A stretch of DNA of 57,685 nucleotides from Gammaproteobacteria bacterium. GTDB lineage: Bacteria > Pseudomonadota > Gammaproteobacteria > GRL18. A model generated the notes under the pieces. That model ran no database searches. It was given only the letters and a program-made list of their open reading frames with translations, and was not told the DNA's origin. A program made the position numbers and the translations under genes. Of the stretch, positions 44,234 through 56,109 are shown piece after piece. How positions within the stretch are numbered: position 1 is the stretch's first letter; the number at the start of each line of letters is the position of its first letter. The DNA is taken from contig JADGAU010000004.1 of assembly GCA_015231865.1 (NCBI GenBank), positions 1 through 57,685 of the forward strand. The letters run 5' to 3'.

Positions 44234-45640
44234 GTGGTAAAAGGACATAGCGCTGCAGGAAGTTCCATTCCAGAAAGCTCCTTAGAAAAAAGGTTTGAAA
44301 CATTTTATATGCCTTTTAGGGAGTTTATTAACGACCAAAAAACCAGTAATGCTCTTCTGTTACTGGCTACCATTGCTGCAATAATACTAGCCAACTCTCC
44401 ATGGCAAGCACGCTATTTTGAAATAAACAATATGATATCTGGTATTTATATCGGAAATTGGTCTTTGGCCATGACTAATCAGGCATGGATTAATGAAGGC
44501 TTAATGGCCATGTTCTTTTATATTATCGGTCTTGAAGTTAAACGCGAATTATTAATTGGGGAATTAACTTCCTTTAAAAAAAACCTGACTATTTTAGCGG
44601 CCGCCATTGGTGGAATGATTGTTCCTGCCTTAATTTATCATGGCTTCAATGTTAATCTGGCAACAGAACATGGTTGGGGTATTCCCATGGCCACGGATAC
44701 GGCTTTTGCCATCGGCGTATTAACATTACTTGGACGTCGTGTTCCAGCATCTGCCATTACCTTTTTAATGACACTGGCTATTTTTGATGATTTAGGTGCT
44801 GTTCTGGTGATTGCAATATTTTATACCGATGGCTTAAATCTGGTTTCTTTGTATTATGCGCTTATTACCTTCCTATTGATGGTAATAATGAATCATTTAG
44901 GTATACGTCAAGTGCTTTCTTATTTATTAGGTGGTGTTATGTTATGGATATTTATTCATGACTCAGGTGTTCATGCAAGTGTCTCTGGTGTCCTTGCTGC
45001 CTTAACCGTTCCTGCCAAACCAAAACATAACGTACATTGGTTTACCAAAAAAATATTACATCTGATCGACAAGTTTAAAAAAGCCATTCGCCATAGCAAA
45101 AAACTAAACAACAAAGAAGCAATAGCAGTAGAACAAGACATTATAAAAGATATCGAAAGAGTTGCTGAAACATCCACAACCCCATTACAACGATGGGAAA
45201 AAACAGTACGCCGTCCAATTGCACTATTAGTATTACCTTTATTTGCGCTATCTAATGCCGGTATTACAATACAGCTTGAAAGCTTTACTGGATGGTTTAA
45301 TCATGCCAGTTTTCGTGGTATTTTTCTTGGTTTAATTTTAGGTAAATGTATAGGTATCAGTCTTTTTACCTGGATTGTTATTCGTAGTGGCCTGGGGCAA
45401 TTACCAAGTCAAATGAGCATGCAACATGTTTATGGTCTGGGAATGTTAGGAGGAATGGGCTTTACTATGTCTATATTTATCGCCAGTATTGGTTTTCATG
45501 AGTTAACATCTGCTTTATCTCTGGCCAAAACTGCTATTTTACTAAGTTCATTAAGTGCGGGTATTGTTGGTTATTTCTGGTTGTTCTGGATAGCTAAAGG
45601 ACATCCACTAGAAAATTCACAGAGAGCTTCCCATGAATGA
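44234..45640 (+). CDS. nhaA: Na+/H+ antiporter NhaA
   Basis: Membrane antiporter that exports Na+ with H+ uptake. It has the ATDTAFAIGVL and FDDLGAV motifs with the ion-binding aspartates and the LILGKCIGI lysine. Length 468 exceeds the E. coli form (about 390) because of a charged cytoplasmic loop of about 60 residues (HWFTKKILHLIDKFKK to TPLQRWE) between the later helices. GTG start. Its stop codon lies 6 bp into the first V-ATPase gene, so the two are translationally coupled. Confidence 0.94.
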   Translation: MVKGHSAAGSSIPESSLEKRFETFYMPFREFINDQKTSNALLLLATIAAIILANSPWQARYFEINNMISGIYIGNWSLAMTNQAWINEGLMAMFFYIIGLEVKRELLIGELTSFKKNLTILAAAIGGMIVPALIYHGFNVNLATEHGWGIPMATDTAFAIGVLTLLGRRVPASAITFLMTLAIFDDLGAVLVIAIFYTDGLNLVSLYYALITFLLMVIMNHLGIRQVLSYLLGGVMLWIFIHDSGVHASVSGVLAALTVPAKPKHNVHWFTKKILHLIDKFKKAIRHSKKLNNKEAIAVEQDIIKDIERVAETSTTPLQRWEKTVRRPIALLVLPLFALSNAGITIQLESFTGWFNHASFRGIFLGLILGKCIGISLFTWIVIRSGLGQLPSQMSMQHVYGLGMLGGMGFTMSIFIASIGFHELTSALSLAKTAILLSSLSAGIVGYFWLFWIAKGHPLENSQRASHE

Positions 45641-45950
45641 TATCTTAAAAAATTTAATAAATGCTGATCAAAAAGCCCAGGAAATTGTCGCTCAATCACA
45701 AGCAGAAAGTGAGCAAAAACTGGCCAAAGCAAAGTCTGAAAATGATTTAGCTGAAGAGAGGATGCATACAAGAATAAAAGAGATGCAGCAATCTTATAGC
45801 GAAAAAGCAGAGTCAAAAGCAAGGAATCATCTTGATGAAGTTGTACGACTATTTCAGGAACGCCAACAGCACTTACTGGAAGTAGCCGAACATAGACAGC
45901 AACAAGCGGTCAATGAGGTAATTGATTTAGTGATTAATATAGAGCCATAG
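45633..45950 (+). CDS. V/A-type ATPase peripheral stalk subunit G/H
   Basis: A 105-residue coiled-coil protein, rich in Gln, Glu, Ala and Lys, in the first position of the ATPase operon. It matches the G/H (NtpF-like) stalk subunits, which pair with subunit E. It begins inside the end of nhaA (8-bp overlap). The call relies on coiled-coil character and position. Confidence 0.78.
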   Translation: MNDILKNLINADQKAQEIVAQSQAESEQKLAKAKSENDLAEERMHTRIKEMQQSYSEKAESKARNHLDEVVRLFQERQQHLLEVAEHRQQQAVNEVIDLVINIEP

Positions 45951-45973
45951 GATATAAGCCAGGTAAAAAAATA

Positions 45974-47070
45974 ATGCGATCAGCTTACATACTTAAAAAC
46001 AGTCAATATGCTTATATGCAAACAATGGTTTCTATTTTTGCAGGGGAACTCATTAAGCCAGAAAAAATTCAAGTCATTGCCAGAGAATCATTAGAAAATA
46101 TATTACAACTATCTGTATTCAAGTCATTAGCCAATGATTATCAGCAGCCAATTGAATACAACCATCAACATCTTCCTGCGGGAGTCATCGAAAATAGCCT
46201 GAAAAAAATATTATTCTCTGAGGCCATTAAAATTATCCGATCATTACAACCAATTGATCGTAACTTTCTGAATTATTGGATGTGTCGTTTTGAATTACAA
46301 AATATAAAAAGCATTATCAGAGGTAAATATCTGTGTTATGAAAATGATCAGATACGTGCATCATTAATTCCGTTAGAACATTTTACTTATTTATCAATTG
46401 ATAAAATACTACATCAAGAAGATATTAATGAAATATTAAAATACCTTGAAGATACACCATATGCACTCATTTCCCGCTATGCTTTACAACATTTTGAACA
46501 AAAAAATGATGTGTTCAGCATAGAAGCGTCTATCAGTCATCAGTTTTATGAAGGCTTAAACAGGCGACGCTATCAATTTGATCGAAATAATCAGAATGCT
46601 ATTCATCAACTATTGGGGCTAATTATCGATCAAATCAATTTGATTACACTCATTCGTTACCGTTTATATTATGGATTTTCAGCAGCACAGACTTATTTTC
46701 ACTTATTTTCCGGTGGCTTACATTTATATCAACAATATTTACAAAAACTTTCTGAAATAGAATCATTTAACCAGGTAGTTGACTATTTACCAGAGCCATA
46801 TCAGTCATTATTAGCACAAGCACAAAGCATACAGGAAATTGAAATTATTTTAGATCAGAATTTAATTGAACAAGCCTATGCCTTAATTAAAAAAACACGA
46901 TTTAGTGTGGCACAGGCTTTTACCTATTTGATACTTAGAGAAAAACAACTATCGCAATTACATGGCATTATTAAAGGCAAGATTTTAGGACTAAACCAGG
47001 ATGCAATTGATATGGCATTAGGAAATCAACTTACAATAGCTAGTCTGATGGGCAAACAGACAGGTGAAAG

Positions 47071-47074
<4 letters not shown>
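45974..47074 (+). CDS. V/A-type ATPase subunit C (AC39 type)
   Basis: Central socket between the rotor c-ring and stalk. A 366-residue, mostly helical protein with the AC39 patterns FELQNIKSIIRGKY (about 108) and LREKQLSQLHGIIKGK near the C-terminus. The stop overlaps the start of the next gene by 4 bp. Length is typical of bacterial C subunits (about 330-360). Confidence 0.88.
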
Positions 47075-49561
<2,487 letters not shown>

Positions 49562-49563
49562 TA

Positions 49564-50016
49564 GTGAATAGTCAAAACACTAATAGTCGTTTAATTGCTA
49601 TGGGACATAGAGCTCTAATGGAAGGTTTTGCACTATTGGGGTTTGAAACTATTGCAGATGCAGATACTGACAGCTTAGAAAACTTATTAGATGAATTAGT
49701 AAATAATAAGCAATCGACATTTTTACTGCTTGAAAGTTATCTATCTGCATCAGAAAGTAAGATTCTACAAATGGTTAGAAACACGGCAAATCATATTCTT
49801 ATCGCAGAGATCCCCGCTATCAATGAATATGATAACTACCACCCTCATGTTGAAAAATTAATTGCCAAAGTTCTGGGACAACATATTCTCGATGATGAAA
49901 ACTTTAATTTATCTAATGAAGCAGCAGAGGCAGAACTTGAAAAATTAAATCATGCCGAGCAGCAATTCAATAAGAATGTCAAAAAAAAACTTGATAGGGA
50001 AGGAGTTCTGGAATGA
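49564..50016 (+). CDS. V/A-type ATPase subunit F
   Basis: A 150-residue protein with the subunit F pattern: GHRALMEGFALLGFETIADAD followed by LLLESYLSASES and EIPAI, here lengthened by a Lys/Glu-rich C-terminal coil of about 35 residues. GTG start 2 bp after subunit K. Subunit F sits in the central rotor. Its stop overlaps the next start (ATGA). Confidence 0.8.
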   Translation: MNSQNTNSRLIAMGHRALMEGFALLGFETIADADTDSLENLLDELVNNKQSTFLLLESYLSASESKILQMVRNTANHILIAEIPAINEYDNYHPHVEKLIAKVLGQHILDDENFNLSNEAAEAELEKLNHAEQQFNKNVKKKLDREGVLE

Positions 50017-50711
50017 AAGCCAAAACATTCAAGATGGATAATAATACTACAGATTCTCAAATCCAGGCTCTGGAAGCGTCATTTATGGAGCGTGCCAGAC
50101 AGTTGGCTGCAGAACATCAGCAACATGCCCAAGCTGAATATGATCATTATATTCAACAACAAAATGAACGTTTACAAATACTAGAAGATAAAGAAACACT
50201 CAAAGCAAAGGAATTATCGGATAGAAAATATCGCCGCTTAGTTCAGGTTAGCGAACTTAATATTCAGAAAAAATTAGAGCAACTACGCTGGTCATTAGTT
50301 GAAAAAGTAAGCAATGATGCAGAGCAAAAACTAGCGGTGATTGCTAAAGATGAGCCAGAAAAATATTTACCGATTCTGATTCAATATATTCAACATGGAA
50401 TCGATATTCTAAAGCAACGACAGCCACTGCTAACCACGGTTATTATTGCAGGCAATGAAAACGAAATTCAATTATTACAAAACAATGAGTCTAAACTTCA
50501 AGAGCAGTTAGATGAAAAGTTAACTATTGAACTGTCCTCAGAATCACTACCATCTGGCGGCGTTATTATCTATAACAGCAGTCGTAGTATTCGTATTGAT
50601 ATGACTTTTTCGGGCAGATTTTCACTACTGTCAGAAAAAATTTATCAACTGGTCAGTACCTTATTTTTTGCTGAAATTAGTCATGAAAGTGAGAAGATCC
50701 ATGCCGGGTAA
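50013..50711 (+). CDS. V/A-type ATPase peripheral stalk subunit E
   Basis: A 232-residue protein with a long N-terminal coiled coil (about residues 20-120, Gln/Glu/Lys-rich) and a C-terminal globular domain with LPSGGVIIYNSSRSIRIDMTFSGRF, typical of E. Pairs with the G/H subunit in the stalks. Its end overlaps the start of subunit A by 11 bp. Confidence 0.88.
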   Translation: MKAKTFKMDNNTTDSQIQALEASFMERARQLAAEHQQHAQAEYDHYIQQQNERLQILEDKETLKAKELSDRKYRRLVQVSELNIQKKLEQLRWSLVEKVSNDAEQKLAVIAKDEPEKYLPILIQYIQHGIDILKQRQPLLTTVIIAGNENEIQLLQNNESKLQEQLDEKLTIELSSESLPSGGVIIYNSSRSIRIDMTFSGRFSLLSEKIYQLVSTLFFAEISHESEKIHAG

Positions 50712-52530
50712 ACTAACTTATATTAATGGCCCATTGGTCAAAGCAATTCTTGCCAATGCCAGTATTGGCGAGCAGGTGCAATTGGGCCAATTAAAACTCA
50801 TGGGCGAAGTCATCGGCCGTGAAGACAATACTGCTTTAATCCAGGTCTATGAGGATACACAATCATTAAAACCTGGCGAACAAGTGATTGCTTTGGGCCA
50901 TCCGCTTTCTGTTGAACTTGGTCCGGGTTTATTAGGAAAAATCTTTGATGGCGTTCAGCGCCCGCTGCAACAAATTTTAAAACAAGCTGGCGATGAAATC
51001 CCTAGAGGTCTTGATATTCCAGCACTTGACCAAAATCAGCAATGGCCATTTATACCCAATTCCTCTCTTAAAATTGGCGATAAAATTTTACCTGGACAGA
51101 TTATTGGAGAGGTTAAGGAAACTCTCAGTATTACCCATAAAATTCTGATCCCGCCAGATAAGATTCCGTTAAACTCGAAAGGCGAACTAGTTGAAATTGC
51201 TGATGCTGGAAATTACACCTTAAAAGATCCCATTGCAAGAATCAAAATTATCGGAGCAGGACAAAACAAGGAGCAGGATATATATCTTTCCCATCATTGG
51301 CCTGTGAGAAAAGCCAGACCTTTTTTACGACGCGATCAATCCAGTGAACCATTAATAACCGGACAAAGAATCTTTGACACCTTTTTTCCCTTATTAAAAG
51401 GAGGTAAGGCAGCCATTCCCGGTCCATTTGGTGCGGGTAAAACCATGGTGCAACAGCAAATAGCACGTTGGTCAAATGCTGATATTGTTATTTATGTCGG
51501 TTGCGGTGAGCGTGGTAATGAATTGGTTGATGTATTGGAATCATTCCCGGAAATGATTGATCCAAAAAATAAACATTCACTCATGGAACGCACTATTTTA
51601 GTGGCAAATACATCCAATATGCCGGTGGTTGCCAGAGAGGCATCAATCTATGTCGGTGTCACCATAGCTGAATATTATCGTGATCAGGGACTTGATGTTG
51701 TCATGGTGGCAGACTCTACCAGTCGCTGGGCAGAGGCCTTACGGGAAGTAGCCGGACGCCTGGGACAAATGCCGGTTGAAGAAGGTTATCCCGCCTATTT
51801 AGCCTCACATTTAGCGGCCTTTTATGAACGTTCAGGTCGTGTCCATATACTCGCTGAACAGGCACTTGAAGACAAGGCTTTTGATAACAAGGATAGTGAG
51901 TTAAAAGGATCGGTCACTTTAATCGGTGCGGTTTCTCCTCCTGGAGGTGATTTTTCTGAACCGGTCACCGGCCATACTAAAGATATCGTACAAACCTTCT
52001 GGGCTTTATCAAAAGAACTGGCTGATGCCCGACATTATCCGTCAGTTTCCTGGACAGATAGTTTTTCAGGCTATGTCGATGAAACCGCTAAATGGTGGGC
52101 TGCAGAAATTAATCCAAACTGGAAAGCATATCGAGCTCTGTGCCTATCTTTATTATCACAATCACAGGAATTAATGCGCATAGTTAATTTAGTTGGTGCC
52201 GAAGCATTATCTGGCAAACAGCGCTGGATATTACTGATGGCGGAATTAATTCGTGAAGGGCTATTACAGCAAAGTGCACTGGATGATGTAGATAGCTATG
52301 CCTCGCCAGAAAAACAATTTTTATTATTACAGATGATGATTTTGATCTATCAGCAAGGGTTAGGCTTAATCGAATTAGGCATGCCTATACAAAAGATTAA
52401 CTCATTGCCTATGATTATGCAGGCAAAGCGAAGTAAAAGTATTTATAGTAGTGAACAGTTAACTGACTTAAAAGCTTTTATCGAACATTTGGAGAATGAG
52501 TTTAAACAGTTACATGAGGAATATTCATAG
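50701..52530 (+). CDS. V/A-type ATPase catalytic subunit A
   Basis: Catalytic ATPase subunit, 609 residues. The start at 50701 is the first Met of the conserved [15 protein letters not shown]. Walker [11 protein letters not shown] is at about residue 240, preceded by the nonhomologous insert, and [19 protein letters not shown] follows. Length is typical of bacterial A subunits. Ends one base before the start of subunit B. Confidence 0.97.
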   Translation: MPGKLTYINGPLVKAILANASIGEQVQLGQLKLMGEVIGREDNTALIQVYEDTQSLKPGEQVIALGHPLSVELGPGLLGKIFDGVQRPLQQILKQAGDEIPRGLDIPALDQNQQWPFIPNSSLKIGDKILPGQIIGEVKETLSITHKILIPPDKIPLNSKGELVEIADAGNYTLKDPIARIKIIGAGQNKEQDIYLSHHWPVRKARPFLRRDQSSEPLITGQRIFDTFFPLLKGGKAAIPGPFGAGKTMVQQQIARWSNADIVIYVGCGERGNELVDVLESFPEMIDPKNKHSLMERTILVANTSNMPVVAREASIYVGVTIAEYYRDQGLDVVMVADSTSRWAEALREVAGRLGQMPVEEGYPAYLASHLAAFYERSGRVHILAEQALEDKAFDNKDSELKGSVTLIGAVSPPGGDFSEPVTGHTKDIVQTFWALSKELADARHYPSVSWTDSFSGYVDETAKWWAAEINPNWKAYRALCLSLLSQSQELMRIVNLVGAEALSGKQRWILLMAELIREGLLQQSALDDVDSYASPEKQFLLLQMMILIYQQGLGLIELGMPIQKINSLPMIMQAKRSKSIYSSEQLTDLKAFIEHLENEFKQLHEEYS

Positions 52531-52531
52531 T

Positions 52532-53944
52532 ATGAATTCAAATCTAAAACAAATGGAATATCGTCAGGCATCGGCTGCTCGTAGCGGCTTATTGTTTATG
52601 AAAAATATTCCCGGTATTGCTTATGGCGATCAGGTGATTATTACCGATCATGCTAACAATCAACGTCATGGCCAGGTAGTTCAAACATCGGATGATGTGA
52701 TTATGGTGCAAGTGATTGAAGGCACTGAGGATATGGATTTAGAAAGAACCTGGGTACGCTTTTTAGATCAGCCTTTTGAAGTTGCATTATCTACTGATGT
52801 TTTAGGACGAATATTTAATGGTATGGGGCAACCCAAAGATGATAGGCCGCCTATTGTTTCTATGATAAAACAAAATGTTAATGGTCATGCCGTTAATCCT
52901 GCTGCCAGAGCCTATCCTAAGGAATTTATTCAAACGGGCATTACTGCTATTGATGGCTTAAACTCTCTGGTAAGAGGTCAGAAACTACCTATATTCAGTG
53001 GCTCCGGACTACCTCATAATCGTATTTTGGCGCAAATAGTCAGGCAGGCAAAACTGCTGGATGAAGAGTCAAACTTCGCTATTGTGTTTGCTGCAATGGG
53101 CGTTTCTTATAGTGATGCCTTATTTTTTAGAAATAATTTTGAACAAGACGGGGTTCTAAGCAATGTCGTGATGTTTATCAATCAGGCAGACGATCCCACC
53201 TTGGAACGTTTACTACTACCCAGAACAGCACTGACAACTGCAGAATATTTAGCCTTTGAAGAAAACCGTCATGTACTGGTCCTGTTAAGTGACATGACTA
53301 ATTATGCCGAAGCACTAAGAGAAGTTTCCACCGCCAAAGGTGATGTTCCAGCTCGTAAAGGTTATCCGGGTTATTTATATTCTGATCTGGCCGGTATTTA
53401 TGAAAGAGCAGGCAGAATAAAAAATCGTCATGGTTCTATTACCATGATTCCGGTGGTAACTATGCCTTCGGATGATATCACTCACCCAATACCTGATTTA
53501 ACCGGTTATATTACAGAGGGACAAATAGTTTTATCACGTGAGCTTTATGCTCAAAACATTTATCCACCGATTAATATTTCTCCATCCTTGTCACGTTTAA
53601 TGAAAGATGGTGTTGGTAAAAATGATACCCGCGATGATCATCTAAGACTGGCTAATCAGCTTTATGCCTCTTATGCTAAAGCACTGGAAGTTAGAAACCT
53701 GGCTTCCATTATTGGTGCCGATGATTTACCAGAAGCAGATCAAGACTATCTAAAATTTGCCCAGGAATTTGAACAACAATACATCAATCAGGAAGAGAAT
53801 CAGCCACGCTCAATTTTTGAAAGTTTAAATATTGCCTGGGCATTATTATCGCTATTACCCGCATCTGCTTTATCTCGAGTTAGTGAAACGGATATCGCTA
53901 AGTATTATCATCAGCAAAAAACTGATGCTGTTAAAGAAGATTAG
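52532..53944 (+). CDS. V/A-type ATPase non-catalytic subunit B
   Basis: Structural partner of A. GSGLPHNRILAQIVRQA replaces the Walker A loop, as in B subunits. KGYPGYLYSDLAGIYERAGR and EGQIVLSRELYAQNIYPPI are typical. ATG 52532 is chosen; the frame runs further upstream inside subunit A without a good ribosome site. Length 470 is normal. Confidence 0.96.
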   Translation: MNSNLKQMEYRQASAARSGLLFMKNIPGIAYGDQVIITDHANNQRHGQVVQTSDDVIMVQVIEGTEDMDLERTWVRFLDQPFEVALSTDVLGRIFNGMGQPKDDRPPIVSMIKQNVNGHAVNPAARAYPKEFIQTGITAIDGLNSLVRGQKLPIFSGSGLPHNRILAQIVRQAKLLDEESNFAIVFAAMGVSYSDALFFRNNFEQDGVLSNVVMFINQADDPTLERLLLPRTALTTAEYLAFEENRHVLVLLSDMTNYAEALREVSTAKGDVPARKGYPGYLYSDLAGIYERAGRIKNRHGSITMIPVVTMPSDDITHPIPDLTGYITEGQIVLSRELYAQNIYPPINISPSLSRLMKDGVGKNDTRDDHLRLANQLYASYAKALEVRNLASIIGADDLPEADQDYLKFAQEFEQQYINQEENQPRSIFESLNIAWALLSLLPASALSRVSETDIAKYYHQQKTDAVKED

Positions 53945-53952
53945 GTAAGAAC

Positions 53953-54564
53953 ATGGCCAAACGTTTAAACATTGCTCCAACAAAAAGTTCTTTACTCAAA
54001 CTAAAGGAACAATTATCGGGCATGCAGGATGGCTATGATTTACTAGAACGAAAAAGGGAAATACTAACCCATTTGGTTCATGAAAAATTAAAGCAATACC
54101 AGCAGCTAAGACAGCAAACACGAAGTTCATTAGTAACTGCCTATCAATGGCTTGGCAATGCACAAATGAGAGTTGGCAGCATACAGTTGAAACAAATAGC
54201 GCTTCGTCTTAAACCAGCATTGGATATAAAAATTTTACATCGCTCAAATTTAGGTATTCAATATCCGGCAATTGAGCTTAAAGCTAATGATTTAGAACCA
54301 ATCAGTCTGATTAGTGCCGATGCCAGTATGGATGAAACCAGAATTAAATTACAACAAGCAACAATTCTTTTAGCTCAATTAGGTGAGGCCGAGTTATTAC
54401 TTTTAAGAATGCTTGAAGAGCAAAGAAAAACTCAAAAAAGAGTCAATGCGTTAAAATATAATGTTATTCCTCAATATCAGGAAACCATTCACTATATTCA
54501 ATCAAATCTAGAAGAAGAAGAGCGCAATAGCCTGTTTCAGATTAAAATACTAAATCAAAAGTAA
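53953..54564 (+). CDS. V/A-type ATPase central shaft subunit D
   Basis: Rotor shaft. A 203-residue protein of two long helices at the ends: MAKRLNIAPTKSSLLKLKEQL and the C-terminal RKTQKRVNALKYNVIPQYQ, which is the family signature. Last gene of the nine-gene ATPase operon. No clear terminator follows. Confidence 0.94.
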   Translation: MAKRLNIAPTKSSLLKLKEQLSGMQDGYDLLERKREILTHLVHEKLKQYQQLRQQTRSSLVTAYQWLGNAQMRVGSIQLKQIALRLKPALDIKILHRSNLGIQYPAIELKANDLEPISLISADASMDETRIKLQQATILLAQLGEAELLLLRMLEEQRKTQKRVNALKYNVIPQYQETIHYIQSNLEEEERNSLFQIKILNQK

Positions 54565-54592
54565 ACACGCTAAATGCTGCCCCCTATGGTCA

Positions 54593-54985
54593 CTAACAAT
54601 TATTTTTCTGACGTTCACATCCCAAAGGCTGTTGGCTTATCATCTGCTCCCGACTGAGTTTCTCTCGTTTAAGCCATTGTGCCAGCCACTTGAGTTCTTC
54701 ACGAGTAAAAGCATCCCCCCAGGAACGCATTCTGGTACCCGGCCTGCCAACACGAATATACTCTGCAATATACCCATCGGGTAAAAGCCTTAAATTATAG
54801 TGCTGCAATGGTGGCCCAACATCTCCTTGTAACTTCATACCATGACAATAGGTACATTCCTCCAGAACAAATTGTTTAATTTCCTGGCGCCGGGATTGGG
54901 TAACATCTGCAGCAACAACAGAAGAGTAAGCTAACAAAACCAAGGTTATTGCTACAGCCCATAAACTCTTTTTCATAACCATCAT
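54593..54985 (-). CDS. Monoheme cytochrome c, NirC/c55X-like
   Basis: Exported c-type cytochrome of 130 residues. A Sec signal peptide ends near VVAAD. ECTYCHG holds the heme, then GDVGPPL, YIRVGRPGTRMRSW and LKWLAQWL, which follow the NirC/cytochrome c55X pattern. That family serves heme d1 nitrite reductase, but no nirS is in view. ATG at 54985, 54982 or 54976 are all possible. Its first 36 bp are repeated exactly at the right edge of the window. Confidence 0.75.
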   Translation of the reverse strand: MMVMKKSLWAVAITLVLLAYSSVVAADVTQSRRQEIKQFVLEECTYCHGMKLQGDVGPPLQHYNLRLLPDGYIAEYIRVGRPGTRMRSWGDAFTREELKWLAQWLKREKLSREQMISQQPLGCERQKNNC

Positions 54986-54992
54986 TTTTCTC

Positions 54993-55442
54993 TTAGTGAT
55001 GACGAGCATAATCATGATGTGGAAGGTATTGATGTTCTGCCAGTAACTCTACCACCTGCTGTTTATTTTCATCAGGTATTTTGATATGAATATGCGGCCT
55101 GCCTGCACCACCGGACATACTAACACCCTGGTCAAATAAAGCCTTTAATGCTTTTGATTCTCGTACTTCGATAATTGGAACCCTTTTTTCAAAAACTTCG
55201 AAGTTATCCTGGTGTTCAATAGAGCAAATCGGCGGATGCTTTTCAGATAATGTAAAACCAACCCGTTTCATAGTCTCATCAGCATGAGGATAAACATCTT
55301 CGGGAATAAAAAAATGCGCATGAATATACATTGGATCATGTAACACTTCGCAGCCTAAAGCTTCCAGCTCCTGCTGCAAACGACTGGAAATTGCTTCAAC
55401 CTGCTTTGTCGCGATAAACCAGTTTTGGTGAGCTTCTAACAT
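54993..55442 (-). CDS. Unrecognised 149-residue protein
   Basis: I do not recognise this protein. It has no signal peptide or transmembrane helix. It contains PMYIHAHFFIPED, SGGAGRPHIHIKIP and a C-terminal LPHHDYARHH, so there are several His clusters that might bind metal. AGGAGAAACTG precedes the ATG. It lies between the hydrogenase protease and the cytochrome; the cytochrome start follows its stop by 7-16 bp, so they are probably co-transcribed. Metal or heme handling is a guess. Confidence 0.6.
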   Translation of the reverse strand: MLEAHQNWFIATKQVEAISSRLQQELEALGCEVLHDPMYIHAHFFIPEDVYPHADETMKRVGFTLSEKHPPICSIEHQDNFEVFEKRVPIIEVRESKALKALFDQGVSMSGGAGRPHIHIKIPDENKQQVVELLAEHQYLPHHDYARHH

Positions 55443-55589
55443 CAGTTTCTCCTATATAAATTAGTCAGTGTTAAGAGATTCCCCCAACTATCTACATTAA
55501 CACATTCTAATATAATTTTAGTACAAAAATAGGATAAATCTAGTTTAGATGGACATTTTTAAAGTATTTCTTGTCTTTAATTCAATCGA

Positions 55590-56096
55590 TTAAGATATAG
55601 AATTGACCGCAATCGCTGCATATTTAGGAAGCTGTTGCTGTAATGCCTTGCTCAATTCGACAGAATAATCAACTGTCTCAGGTTCTATTCCCATAATTAA
55701 TATATCTGGAACATAGTTACCAGATTTTTCAGCCAACTGAAGAAATTGTCTGATACTAGTGACATGCGATGCTCCCATCTCGACTTTAGCCTCCGTAAAT
55801 TCAGTCCTCTCTATTCTATCTTCCGTCATTTCACCTTCAGTCATTTCATCTATAATATTATCCACAGTAAATAGCGTATATTCACCGGCAACTTTACCCA
55901 TATAACTACAGTCGATGATTAAAATCTTATCGGTGGCTTGAACCAGAAATGGTAACAAACTCCAAATATTATCGGATAAATCGATGATCTGATAATGGCC
56001 GGATGGTGGATAGTTCGCTTCTAGGTATTCAATCACATGAATACCAATACCATCATCACCTCGCATAAATTGTCCTAAACCTGCAATATAATTCAT
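55590..56096 (-). CDS. [NiFe] hydrogenase maturation protease (HyaD/HoxW type)
   Basis: Cleaves the C-terminal tail of the large subunit after nickel insertion. GLGQFMRGDDGIG is the family opening (Gln in place of the usual Asn), LIIDCSYMG holds the second metal ligand and MGASHVTSI the His. Between residues about 84 and 103 an acidic repeat (EMTEG-EMTED, then ERTEFTEA) has been inserted. Length 168 is slightly above the usual 150-160. It lies 13 bp after the large-subunit gene. Confidence 0.88.
   Translation of the reverse strand: MNYIAGLGQFMRGDDGIGIHVIEYLEANYPPSGHYQIIDLSDNIWSLLPFLVQATDKILIIDCSYMGKVAGEYTLFTVDNIIDEMTEGEMTEDRIERTEFTEAKVEMGASHVTSIRQFLQLAEKSGNYVPDILIMGIEPETVDYSVELSKALQQQLPKYAAIAVNSIS
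55788..55847. repeat. In-frame degenerate repeat in the hydrogenase protease gene
   Basis: Four related units with GAAATGAC-like or GAATTTAC-like starts encode EMTEG, EMTED, (RI)ERTEF and TEA. It sits in a loop where the family shows no such repeat (from memory), so it is a local expansion. Confidence 0.65.
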
Positions 56097-56109
56097 TGTT
56101 TTAGATTCG

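Noticed and set aside
49564-49600. AGTGAATAGT at the start of subunit F as a heptamer array remnant
   Set aside because: Only one and a half units are present, too short to separate from chance.
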